DNA from: a virus | Virus record (IMG/VR): IMGVR_UViG_3300017991_000091 | Coordinates: 20,030 to 84,029 of that record | Strand: one strand, 5' to 3' | DNA: 64,000 nucleotides | Shown: positions 25,066 through 33,353 of the stretch, piece after piece | Position numbering within the stretch: the first letter of the stretch is position 1 | How the letters are laid out: each line of letters opens with the position of its first letter | The notes under the pieces: generated by a model | Database searches by the model: none | What the model was told of the DNA's origin: nothing | What the model saw: the letters and a program-made list of their open reading frames with translations, nothing else | Translations under genes and position numbers: made by a program

Positions 25066-25566
25066 ATGAAAAAAGATCTTAGATATCAAGACTTGGCAAA
25101 AAGAATAAAAAAGGGATTCTTACAGCTTAGAGAAATAAATCTCAAAGAATATGCTTATACTAATCAAGCAGCAGGATTCTTCCTAAAAGGTGCAGAATAC
25201 TTTATGAATTTCAATTGGGGATTGGACTTAAGTGAGCAGGCAAAGTTGAACTGCGTATTCGAATGCTTGCTCTTTCACCAGAATGAGGGGAAAGTTATAA
25301 AGGAAAATATTTTTGTTTCCTCAATTCTCTGGAATAAATGGCTCCCAGACTATTTGGAGAAGACTCCTGACTCCTGGGTTCGTCGGGAAGGAACTAATGG
25401 AGAAAAAGTACTAAACAGAGAAGAACTTCAACAAATGGTTAAAGAACGGAAAAGGAGGGCTAAGGATCTACAAAAGAAAATTGAACAACAATATCAAGAA
25501 TATTCTGAAACAGAAGTTCCCTTGATAAAGTATAATAAATTGGACTTGAAACTTAGTGAAATATAG
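25066..25566 (+). CDS. Hypothetical protein in replication cluster, 166 aa
   Basis: Helical protein with a Lys/Arg-rich C-terminal coil (REELQQMVKERKRRAKDL). It lies between the initiator-like and helicase genes, with short gaps, so a helper role in replication is possible. No recognised domain. Confidence 0.5.
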   Translation: MKKDLRYQDLAKRIKKGFLQLREINLKEYAYTNQAAGFFLKGAEYFMNFNWGLDLSEQAKLNCVFECLLFHQNEGKVIKENIFVSSILWNKWLPDYLEKTPDSWVRREGTNGEKVLNREELQQMVKERKRRAKDLQKKIEQQYQEYSETEVPLIKYNKLDLKLSEI

Positions 25567-25577
25567 ATCGGGACAAA

Positions 25578-26951
25578 ATGAAAGACTCCGTCGTATCACA
25601 ACGCATTATCGATTCCTTTGTCTTCCTGTGCATCACGGACAGTAAGTTTCTAAAGACTGTCCGGGGAGTTGTTTCGGAGCGAGCCTTTAAGAAGTCTGAG
25701 ATTGTCCGGAACTCCATCCGCCTGTGCTACAACTTCTTTGATGTAGTCGGACAAGCCCCTGAGGATCATCTTCACGACGAATTAACCAAATTTCTGGATG
25801 GTCGGGACAAGGAGGAAAAGGAATTCTATATCACCTATCTTACAAAGATACAGGAGATGGATCCCCCGAACAAGGACTACATCCTTTCCAGGATTCACAA
25901 GTTTATCCAGGCAGTAGAGTTTGAAAATGCTGCTGTTCGTTTCATTGACACGGCCAAGAATGGGGATTTTGAAAAAGCCCGACAAATAATGCAGAAGGCC
26001 TTAAGAGTTGGGATTCAAGGGGAAGACGATGGTTTTGATCTCCTAAAGGACTATCCTGTTCATCTACTCCCGGAGAAGAAGAACGAATATCTCATGCCCA
26101 TTGGCATACCCCTCATCGATGATAGATTAACTCGAGGACTTCGGAGAACCGATTTTGTTTGTATTGTCGGAGGATTTAAAGGAAAGAAATCCTGGGGATG
26201 TATTAATATGGGGGTCGTGGCCTTAGAGCATGGACTTAAAGTCCTGCATATTACCCATGAGTTATCGGAAGAGGATACTGCCGCAAGATACTATATGAAC
26301 ATTGGGGAGCTAACTGATCGGGATGGGATAGAAAGGATCGCCTTTGAAAATTATGATCAGGAAGGGTCCAGAATTGAAACCTGGGAAGAGGAAGTAGATA
26401 CTATTTACAATCTAAAGAAAGTAGTTGAAAGTAGAAATGCTTTGGCTCGAATGGGTGGACAACTAAAGATTAAGAAGTATGATATGGGCCGTTGTTCCAT
26501 GGGTGAGATCAACAGATACTTAGATTGGTTGGAAACCTACAAAGGGTTCCTTCCAGATGTGGTCATTAACGACTATATTGAGAAGATGCACATCCCCCCA
26601 GGAGAAAAAAGAAATGATGCAATCAATGATATGTATATCGAGTCCAAAGCGATTGCCGACGAGAGAAAGCTTCTTATGGTTACCGCAAGCCAGGTCAACC
26701 GCCAGGCTCTATCCAAAGCGGTTATGGACCAGAGTGACACGGCGGAGGATATCCGGAAAGTGGGGAATGTTGATTTAATGCTGGCTATATCTCAAAGTAA
26801 GAAGCAGCATCAGAGTAATGTAATGCAGGCTTGGGTATTGGCGAATAGGCACCGAGGCGGCGAATTCTTTGGTTGTTCCTTTAACTATAACTTGAATGTA
26901 GGCCAATTGATCATGGATTGTTGGCCTTTGAGAAGAGAAAATTGGGGATAG
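25578..26951 (+). CDS. DnaB-like replicative helicase
   Basis: 457 residues with a RecA-fold helicase core. Walker A is GGFKGKKS (198-205), a variant in which GKT/S is GKKS. The HELSEED helix follows, the Walker B is PDVVINDY, and the end has QVNRQALSK and RHRGGEF. The N-terminal 150 residues correspond to the DnaB N-domain (helical, primase-facing). It unwinds the fork 5' to 3' ahead of the polymerase encoded at 53585. Confidence 0.8.
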   Translation: MKDSVVSQRIIDSFVFLCITDSKFLKTVRGVVSERAFKKSEIVRNSIRLCYNFFDVVGQAPEDHLHDELTKFLDGRDKEEKEFYITYLTKIQEMDPPNKDYILSRIHKFIQAVEFENAAVRFIDTAKNGDFEKARQIMQKALRVGIQGEDDGFDLLKDYPVHLLPEKKNEYLMPIGIPLIDDRLTRGLRRTDFVCIVGGFKGKKSWGCINMGVVALEHGLKVLHITHELSEEDTAARYYMNIGELTDRDGIERIAFENYDQEGSRIETWEEEVDTIYNLKKVVESRNALARMGGQLKIKKYDMGRCSMGEINRYLDWLETYKGFLPDVVINDYIEKMHIPPGEKRNDAINDMYIESKAIADERKLLMVTASQVNRQALSKAVMDQSDTAEDIRKVGNVDLMLAISQSKKQHQSNVMQAWVLANRHRGGEFFGCSFNYNLNVGQLIMDCWPLRRENWG

Positions 26952-26953
26952 AG

Positions 26954-27385
26954 ATGAGTTGCTGGAACAAAGAACAGCTTAAAAATATGCTCGAAGATGT
27001 TATAAATGAACTTGAGCTTTCTGATATTATGATTGAAAAACATGGTCCTTTAGGTACTCCACCAGCAGAATTGGTTCGATTGGTACTTGACCGAAAAGAT
27101 TTACAAATTAGGATGCTTAGGCAAGGATTTGTAGAAATAGGAGAAGTAAAAATGAAAATAAAATATCCCATTTTTCTTACAATATTAGAACTTTTGATTG
27201 ATATCTTAGCATTTGGGGCCTCTATTATATCATTGGGATTTCTTTGTCTAATTACGGTTTTTGTTTTAAGATGTCCGGGTGAATATATTTCAACTCCTGA
27301 AAGGGTTTATCTTTGTTTTGTCTTTATTATTTCAATCTTTCCATACATTTGGGTCCTTTGGGATCTCCTTAGGAGGAAAGACTAA
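26954..27385 (+). CDS. Hypothetical protein with C-terminal membrane hairpin
   Basis: Start ATG 26954, just after the helicase stop. Residues 1-60 are soluble, with LGTPPAELVRLVLDRKDLQIR, a pattern seen in small phage proteins. Residues 67-140 have two membrane spans. The two halves may be a fusion of formerly separate genes: an internal ATG follows AGGAGAAGTAAAA at about 27151. Function unknown. Confidence 0.5.
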   Translation: MSCWNKEQLKNMLEDVINELELSDIMIEKHGPLGTPPAELVRLVLDRKDLQIRMLRQGFVEIGEVKMKIKYPIFLTILELLIDILAFGASIISLGFLCLITVFVLRCPGEYISTPERVYLCFVFIISIFPYIWVLWDLLRRKD

Positions 27386-27819
27386 TGATTTTCAAAGACG
27401 AATTGAAATTTCTTAGTAACTTTTATCCTTCCAGAATATTGTATCGAGGAACTTTCTGGCCAACGGTAGAGCATGCTTTTCAAGCGACAAAGGCCAAAGA
27501 TCTTTCCTTTGATGAATACATTCGGAATCTTCCTTTTCCAAAGGACGCGAAGGCAGTTGGGAGAAGATTAGATCTTCGAAAAGACTGGGAAGAGATTAAA
27601 GTTGATGTAATGACCGACCTGGTTCTTCTCAAATTTACCCAGAACAGGGATTTAACAGAGAAACTACTAGAATTACAGTATGAGTACCTTGAAGAAGGAA
27701 ACTACTGGCATGACAATTTCTGGGGCAACTGTTACTGCCCAAAGTGCAAGAAGATTGAAGGACAGAATGTTTTAGGGATAATTTTGATGGAAGTTCGAGA
27801 TTTTCTCAGGTGCGAATGA
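27385..27819 (+). CDS. NADAR-domain protein (YbiA-like)
   Basis: 144 residues covering the whole NADAR domain: FLSNFYPSRI, FWPTVEHAFQATKA, AKAVGRRLDLRKDWEE, VLLKFTQNRDLTEKLL and WHDNFWGNC. In bacteria YbiA acts as an N-glycosidase on riboflavin intermediates, and other NADAR proteins remove ADP-ribose from guanine in DNA or RNA as antidotes to DarT-type toxins. An extra CPKC insert lies near residue 117. In a phage it may counter ADP-ribosylating defence. The family call is firm; the substrate is inferred. Confidence 0.85.
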   Translation: MIFKDELKFLSNFYPSRILYRGTFWPTVEHAFQATKAKDLSFDEYIRNLPFPKDAKAVGRRLDLRKDWEEIKVDVMTDLVLLKFTQNRDLTEKLLELQYEYLEEGNYWHDNFWGNCYCPKCKKIEGQNVLGIILMEVRDFLRCE

Positions 27820-28667
27820 TGGACTTATATATTCTTGACAGCTATTCTCTGATGTACACTTCCTTCTTTGCTGGGGGATATACCGGATTGACTTCCCCTT
27901 CTGGGGAACCAACATATGGCACTTTTATCTTTACAAAGACCATACTTAGAATTTTAGACACATATCTTCCAGACATGATCTGTTGTGCGGTTGATGGTCC
28001 GGATAAAACCTTCCGAAAGAAAATGTATCCAGAGTATAAGAATAACCGAAAGAAGGAGAAGCCCCAGGATCTCTTTGTTCAAGTAGATCGGATGAAACAA
28101 ATTTTGGAAGCTATGGGATTCCCCATCTACTATGCTCCAGGATTTGAAGCCGATGATGTGATAGCAACAATTGTGAAAAGAGCTGATCCCTCTTTTCTGA
28201 TTACGATTTGTACCAAGGATAAAGACTTACTTCAATTAACTGACGAGGGAAACAGAATCAATATTTTGGATCCATACAAGAATACCAGAATGTATGTAGA
28301 AGAAGTAAAAAAGAAGTATAATATTGAGGCGTCCCAGTTTGTGGATTACTTAGGGTTGATTGGTGACAGTTCTGATAATATACCAGGCATAAAAGGAGTG
28401 GGGCCAAAAACTGCGGTCAAATTTTTGAACAAACATAAAACTGGGGATAAGATATTTGAAAATTTATGTGAGCAAAAGAATCTCAGTAACGCCGAACTGA
28501 AAATCCTAAAAGGGTATGATGACTTTGTTCTCAGCCGTTCTTTGGCCACCCTAAAAGATGATATCGATATGAAGATCGATTTTGATGGTATGAAAAGGAA
28601 ACCCTTAAAATGGGACAAATTAGATCCAATCTTCGAGGAATTAGGCTTCGACTCTTTATTGACCTAA
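27816..28667 (+). CDS. 5'-3' exonuclease (FEN/T5 type)
   Basis: 283 residues from ATG 27816 (overlapping the NADAR stop). It shows DSYSLMYTSFFA, AVDGPDKTFRKKMYPEYK, FEADDVIATI, CTKDKDLLQL and the helix-hairpin-helix IGDSSDNIPGIKGVGPKTA. Acidic metal ligands are in the expected places. It removes RNA primers and flaps, supplying the 5' nuclease that the fused polymerase at 53585 lacks. Confidence 0.9.
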   Translation: MMDLYILDSYSLMYTSFFAGGYTGLTSPSGEPTYGTFIFTKTILRILDTYLPDMICCAVDGPDKTFRKKMYPEYKNNRKKEKPQDLFVQVDRMKQILEAMGFPIYYAPGFEADDVIATIVKRADPSFLITICTKDKDLLQLTDEGNRINILDPYKNTRMYVEEVKKKYNIEASQFVDYLGLIGDSSDNIPGIKGVGPKTAVKFLNKHKTGDKIFENLCEQKNLSNAELKILKGYDDFVLSRSLATLKDDIDMKIDFDGMKRKPLKWDKLDPIFEELGFDSLLT

Positions 28668-28678
28668 AGGAGATCTGA

Positions 28679-29122
28679 ATGTGGATTAGGATTTTTGATA
28701 TATTATCCAGTATACTTATTACTTTAGGTATCTTTAACGCTACTAAACATCGGAACTGGTGGCTGGTGTACCTATCCGGATCAATCTTTTTTATCATCAC
28801 TCAACTACATAATCAGATGTACTTCTTATGTTGCATGGGAATCATCACTTCAATAAGTGCAATTAGAAATTACCGAAGAAAAAATCCCGAGGAAGATAAA
28901 TCAACCCCTCTAATAGATCCAGGAAATGTTAGATACAGACTGGCAAAAATTTTTGCTGTGGAGATAAAAAAGAACAAGATCCGGGCCGAGACAGTAAAAT
29001 GGATAGCAGATCAATATGAAAAAGACTATAATCGTTGTTTGGATACCTGTAAGGATATTAGACAAGATGAATTAGATATACGGGAGAAGAAGAGTGGATC
29101 TAACAAAGTCCGAAACAAATAA
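28679..29122 (+). CDS. Membrane protein with cytosolic tail, 147 aa
   Basis: Two to three membrane spans in residues 4-60 (ILSSILITLGIF and NWWLVYLSGSIFFII), then a charged soluble tail. The span pattern is loosely like a small PnuC-type protein but too short for a transporter. It overlaps the RNA ligase gene by 29 bp. Function unknown. Confidence 0.5.
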   Translation: MWIRIFDILSSILITLGIFNATKHRNWWLVYLSGSIFFIITQLHNQMYFLCCMGIITSISAIRNYRRKNPEEDKSTPLIDPGNVRYRLAKIFAVEIKKNKIRAETVKWIADQYEKDYNRCLDTCKDIRQDELDIREKKSGSNKVRNK

Positions 29123-30314
29123 TGCGATTGTTACCCGTCTTAAGAATGTTCGATCTCATCCTAATGCTGATCGATTAAAATTAGCAACCGTTTTAGGAAC
29201 CCAAGTCGTAGTCGGACTGGATTCGAAAGAGGATGATTTGGTGGTTTACTTCGACAGCAATCTTCGATTGTCCCATAAATATCTCCACCACAACAATCTC
29301 TACTCAAGGAAGGAAATGAATTCTGACAACACAATGAAAGGATACTTCGGGAAGAATGGTAGAGTCCGATCTCAAAAATTTAGAGGAGAGGTGAGCAATG
29401 GATTTGTTGCAGATCTTTGGATCCTAACAAATATTCCAGGAGTGGGAGAAAATCTATTTGAGGAAGGAACTGAGTTTACCCATATCAATGGAATTGAAAT
29501 TTGTTCCAAGTATGTTGCACCAGTTGGTCGTGGAGGATATACCCCAAGAAATAAAATAACTCGGATCAAGTCTGCAATGTTTCATCGACACTGGGACACT
29601 AAGCAGCTAATGAGGGAATTGAAAAGTATTCCTGAGGGGGCTACTTGCTATATTGAGGAAAAAATTCATGGAACTTCTGGTAGAACCGGGAGAGTCCTTT
29701 GTTCCACCAATCGACCTTGGTGGAAGTTTTGGAAACCTAAACAGGAATGGAAAGTAATTAGTGGAACCAGAAGAGTTGACAATATCAATTTCCATATTCC
29801 GAAAGTGCGGGAAGAGATTGAAAAAAAGGTTGCTCCCCATCTAAGGAAAGGGGAGACCATCTATTATGAAATTTATGGATACGACATAAATGGTTCAATG
29901 ATTCAAAATGGATTCCCTTATGATTGCAGACCTGGTGAATTTAAATGTATGCTTTACCGAGTCTGTTTTGTAAATGAAGATGGTTTCTCCATTGATTTAA
30001 ACCGAAAGCAGGTTTATAAACGGGCAGAGGAATTGGGATTAGAAAAACCTAAAGTTTTTGGAAACAGTTTTTGGGCCCCCTTAGATCCATTGGAAAGAAA
30101 CCATCCGGATTATGGAATTGGAACAAGTGAGGTTCTGAAATATTATAAAGGTAAATCTTCTCTAGATGCCGGAACTTTAAGGGAAGGAGTAGTTGTCTGG
30201 TTTCAAGATAAGGACGGAAATTGGTCCTGTTTGAAGCATAAAAGCGAAGAGTTCCTAATGGATCAGGATAAGAAATATGAAAAAGAAGAAGGAGATGTGG
30301 AGGATAACTTATAG
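29094..30314 (+). CDS. RNA ligase (Rnl5 / DraRnl-like)
   Basis: 406 residues from GTG 29094 (after GAGAAGAAGA). The N-terminal 130 residues are OB-like (SHPNADRLKLATVLGTQVVVG), as in Deinococcus Rnl5. The adenylation motif is EEKIHGTS with Lys190, followed by nucleotidyltransferase motifs (YYEIYGYD, REGVVVWF, LKHKSEEF). It seals RNA breaks, and together with the kinase at 32824 could repair tRNAs cut by host anticodon nucleases. Its stop lies 2 bases past the start of KdsA. Confidence 0.8.
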   Translation: MDLTKSETNNAIVTRLKNVRSHPNADRLKLATVLGTQVVVGLDSKEDDLVVYFDSNLRLSHKYLHHNNLYSRKEMNSDNTMKGYFGKNGRVRSQKFRGEVSNGFVADLWILTNIPGVGENLFEEGTEFTHINGIEICSKYVAPVGRGGYTPRNKITRIKSAMFHRHWDTKQLMRELKSIPEGATCYIEEKIHGTSGRTGRVLCSTNRPWWKFWKPKQEWKVISGTRRVDNINFHIPKVREEIEKKVAPHLRKGETIYYEIYGYDINGSMIQNGFPYDCRPGEFKCMLYRVCFVNEDGFSIDLNRKQVYKRAEELGLEKPKVFGNSFWAPLDPLERNHPDYGIGTSEVLKYYKGKSSLDAGTLREGVVVWFQDKDGNWSCLKHKSEEFLMDQDKKYEKEEGDVEDNL

Positions 30315-31129
30315 CGTTTAAAATTGGAAATATACCAATTGGTTTAGATTCCCCATTCTTCATCATAGCTGGACCTTGTGTTATTGAAAGTAAGAAGATC
30401 TGTTTGGACATTGCAAGAAGATTAGTTGAAATATCCAAAAGAACTAAAGTCAAGATTATATTCAAGGCCAGCTTCGATAAAGCTAACAGATCAAGCATAT
30501 ATGGTTTCCGAGGGATAGGAAAGGCAGAGGGGATAAAAGTACTCCAAAAAGTGAAGGAGGAAACCAAACTACCCATACTGACAGATGTTCATGAAGTAGA
30601 CCAGGTAGGTCCGGTTTCCCAGATTGTTGATTGTTTACAGATTCCTGCCTTTCTTTGTAGGCAGACAGATTTAATTGTAGCATGTGCAAAAACCGGAAAA
30701 CCTATTAATATAAAGAAAGGACAATTTCTTTCTCCTTGGGATATGAAGAATGTTGTTGAAAAGATTAAATATGTTGGAAACAAAAAGATTCTCATAACCG
30801 AAAGGGGAACCTGTTTTGGATATAACCAACTGATTAATGACATGACATCAATTTCTCGTATTCAAAGACATGGATGGTCGGTTGTTTTTGATGCTACTCA
30901 TAGTGTGCAAAGACCTGGTGCTTTGGGGGCACAAAGTGGTGGAGAAAGAGCATACGCTCCGATCTTAGCTAAAGCAGCAGTTGCCGCAGGAGCTAATGGG
31001 ATATTTACTGAGGTTCATACCCATATTGAAAAATCTAAATCAGATACTGCCACCATTATGCCTATTGAATGGTTGGAAGATCTGATTGTCCAATGTAAGG
31101 AAATTCATAAAATAGTGGGGGGGAAGTAA
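30311..31129 (+). CDS. kdsA: KdsA, 3-deoxy-8-phosphooctulonate synthase
   Basis: 272 residues matching KdsA end to end: IIAGPCVIES, FKASFDKANRSSI, LPILTDVHE, IPAFLCRQTDL, NIKKGQFLSPWDMKN, ERGTCFGYNQL, FDATHSVQRPG. Cys23 in GPC marks the metal-dependent class. It joins phosphoenolpyruvate and arabinose-5-phosphate to make Kdo-8-phosphate for lipopolysaccharide. The start is odd: the frame opens only after a stop at 30305, and the best site is ATA 30311, 7 bases after GGAGG. An ATG here would remove the stop of the RNA ligase. Confidence 0.85.
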   Translation: MAFKIGNIPIGLDSPFFIIAGPCVIESKKICLDIARRLVEISKRTKVKIIFKASFDKANRSSIYGFRGIGKAEGIKVLQKVKEETKLPILTDVHEVDQVGPVSQIVDCLQIPAFLCRQTDLIVACAKTGKPINIKKGQFLSPWDMKNVVEKIKYVGNKKILITERGTCFGYNQLINDMTSISRIQRHGWSVVFDATHSVQRPGALGAQSGGERAYAPILAKAAVAAGANGIFTEVHTHIEKSKSDTATIMPIEWLEDLIVQCKEIHKIVGGK

Positions 31130-31130
31130 A

Positions 31131-32003
31131 ATGGGATGTATCGAAAAGATTTATAGTGTTTCCGCACTTATAGGAACTGGAAAATGTAATGGAAAATGCA
31201 AATTTTGTGCAGCAACTGATCTACGCAAAGAGGTTGGTGTAGTATCCAAGGATTTATATTTTAGAAATTTTGATACTGCGTTAAGATTGTCAGCAAGATA
31301 TGGGGGATGGTCATTATCTTTGACAGGAAGTGGAGAACCATCGGTTGAACCGGAGTGTGTAACTGAAGCATTGGAGCATTATTCTGCTTGTGCTAAGCAA
31401 GGAGCCTATTTTCCAAATGTAAACCTATTTACCAATGGAATATTGTTTGGTGATGGGGAATACTGTAATACGTATCTTCCTTTATGGAGAAAACTTGGTT
31501 TAACTAATGTCGCTATATCAATTCATGATGTAGAGGAAACTGGACAAGCAGAAGCATACAATATAGACTCTTATCCTAATCTTGTGGATATAAAACGCAA
31601 TATTGAAAAACATGGAGTTGGTGTCCGACTTACTCTACTTCTTCATAAAGGAATAGTAGATTCTTCATATACCTATGCAGTAGCTGTAAGTAGATTACTT
31701 GAAAAGGGATTTAACAATATAACCTCCTGGCCTGTGGGGAATCCGGATAACTCAAGAAATGAATTTACTCCTTCTCGATGGGGACTATTTTCCATACGAA
31801 GGTGGTTGAGAAAAAATGCAAAAATGTGTCATGGTCACGCTTGGGGAGGTGGTGTATTTGACTACAATGGGGCGATCTTAAGATACACAGACTACGTAAC
31901 AAAACATAATAGGAGAAAGGATTTTGTTAGACAATTAGTGGTATTTCAGGATGGGACGGTAGCCTACTCCTGGATAAGGGAGGGGGCCCTATGTATGAAG
32001 TAA
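31131..32003 (+). CDS. Radical-SAM enzyme, paralogue 1
   Basis: 290 residues. The cluster motif is Cys19, Cys23 and Cys26 in GKCNGKCKFC (CxxxCxxC), with the downstream TGSGEP (GGE-type SAM motif), NLFTNGI, AISIHD and SWPVGN. It starts after GGGGGGAAG, one base past kdsA. The product shares order and motifs with the next gene, so the two are paralogues. Substrate unknown; proximity to kdsA suggests a sugar or nucleotide substrate but does not prove it. Confidence 0.75.
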   Translation: MGCIEKIYSVSALIGTGKCNGKCKFCAATDLRKEVGVVSKDLYFRNFDTALRLSARYGGWSLSLTGSGEPSVEPECVTEALEHYSACAKQGAYFPNVNLFTNGILFGDGEYCNTYLPLWRKLGLTNVAISIHDVEETGQAEAYNIDSYPNLVDIKRNIEKHGVGVRLTLLLHKGIVDSSYTYAVAVSRLLEKGFNNITSWPVGNPDNSRNEFTPSRWGLFSIRRWLRKNAKMCHGHAWGGGVFDYNGAILRYTDYVTKHNRRKDFVRQLVVFQDGTVAYSWIREGALCMK

Positions 32004-32812
32004 AAATATCCGATCGGGTAAAGAGTCTTTCCATCTTTGTGGGTATGGGAATCTGCAATGCTACTTGTTCCCATTGTGCGGGAATGCCCTTGAGAAAATA
32101 TTCTCCAATAAAAGATGGAGAAATTGATCTTGATTTAATTAAGAAGTTGGTAATTTCTTGCCATAATAAAGGAGCAAGAAATTTGACAATTAGTGGTAGT
32201 GGGGAACCCACCCTATCTCCGGTTTCCTTAACCAAACTTATGAATCTACTATTTTATTTATCTGAAATCGGTTATAAATTTCAATCGATTAATCTTTATT
32301 CTAATGGTATTAGGATAGGGCAAGATCTTCCCTTTTGTGAGAAGTACTTGACTCTTTGGAAATCCCGAGGTCTGTCCACCGTATATGTTACTGTTCATCA
32401 CACTAATGAAAAGGAAAACGCTAAAATTTTTAATGTGCCTTCTTACCCACCACTTAAAGAGGTTTTCAGTAGAATACACCAGACGGAATTGAATTCTCGG
32501 GCCAATTTAATTTTGGGTCGATTGAATATTTCAACATTTAGTAGATTCAAAGAAGTTGTAGAATTTCTTTTCCAGCTGGGAGTATCTAATATTTCAGCAT
32601 GGCCTATCCGGGACCACCATTCAGATGTGGTTGATACATCTCTGATTCCTGATCATAATGAATTGAATAAAATGGTGGATTATTCAAATGAACAAAACAA
32701 ACAAGGAAAGAGGATAAGAATACTTTTAGAAGATTCTAAACTTAGATATAAGTTAGGAGAAAAACTGACCTTATTTCCCAATGGGAAAATATCCAATACT
32801 TGGTGTGTTTAA
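31991..32812 (+). CDS. Radical-SAM enzyme, paralogue 2
   Basis: 273 residues. Cys22, Cys26 and Cys29 (GICNATCSHC) bind the 4Fe-4S cluster; ISGSGEPTLSP, NLYSNGI, VTVHHT and SAWPI correspond in order to paralogue 1. It overlaps its partner by 13 bp. Two adjacent paralogues may form a heterodimer or act on successive steps. Function unknown. Confidence 0.75.
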   Translation: MYEVKISDRVKSLSIFVGMGICNATCSHCAGMPLRKYSPIKDGEIDLDLIKKLVISCHNKGARNLTISGSGEPTLSPVSLTKLMNLLFYLSEIGYKFQSINLYSNGIRIGQDLPFCEKYLTLWKSRGLSTVYVTVHHTNEKENAKIFNVPSYPPLKEVFSRIHQTELNSRANLILGRLNISTFSRFKEVVEFLFQLGVSNISAWPIRDHHSDVVDTSLIPDHNELNKMVDYSNEQNKQGKRIRILLEDSKLRYKLGEKLTLFPNGKISNTWCV

Positions 32813-32823
32813 AGGAAGATAAA

Positions 32824-33345
32824 ATGAATAAACTGTATATTTTAGTTGGGAATATTGGGTCTGGTAAATCCACCTTTGCTCAAAATTTCATTGAAGAAAA
32901 AAGAAAGAAGGGGAAGAAAATCATTTATGTCAGTAGAGACTCCCTCCGATATATGTTTGGAGCAGGTAAGTATAATTTTGATCCAGAGTTGGAGCCACTT
33001 GTCATTCAAGGTACTTTGGACTTACTAAATGGTTTTATGAGAACTGGTATTGATATTGTTCTGGATGAAACAAATATATCCGTTGATCTTAGAAAGGATT
33101 TTATTGATTTAGGAAAGAAGTATCAGTATTATAATATTGCTTTGATTATGCCACGTCTCTTAAAAAAGACCTCTGTGGATAGGAGAATGAAAATTCCACA
33201 TGATATCCGAGACAGAAAGATTTGGGAGAGAGTCTGGGATAAATTTAACGAACAATATGATACTCCTACCATTAAAGAAGGATTTAATGAGATTCGATTC
33301 TTAGAAAAGGATAATGAGCACTTACTGCGCTTTAAAAAATTATAG
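32824..33345 (+). CDS. Polynucleotide kinase-like P-loop protein
   Basis: 173 residues starting at ATG 32824 after AGGAAGAT. The P-loop is GNIGSGKST (residues 9-17), followed by VSRDSLRYMF and VLDETNIS, the order of the T4 Pnk kinase domain. The 3'-phosphatase domain of T4 Pnk is absent. It would phosphorylate 5' ends of RNA for ligation by the RNA ligase at 29094. Confidence 0.75.
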   Translation: MNKLYILVGNIGSGKSTFAQNFIEEKRKKGKKIIYVSRDSLRYMFGAGKYNFDPELEPLVIQGTLDLLNGFMRTGIDIVLDETNISVDLRKDFIDLGKKYQYYNIALIMPRLLKKTSVDRRMKIPHDIRDRKIWERVWDKFNEQYDTPTIKEGFNEIRFLEKDNEHLLRFKKL

Positions 33346-33353
33346 GAAGAAGA

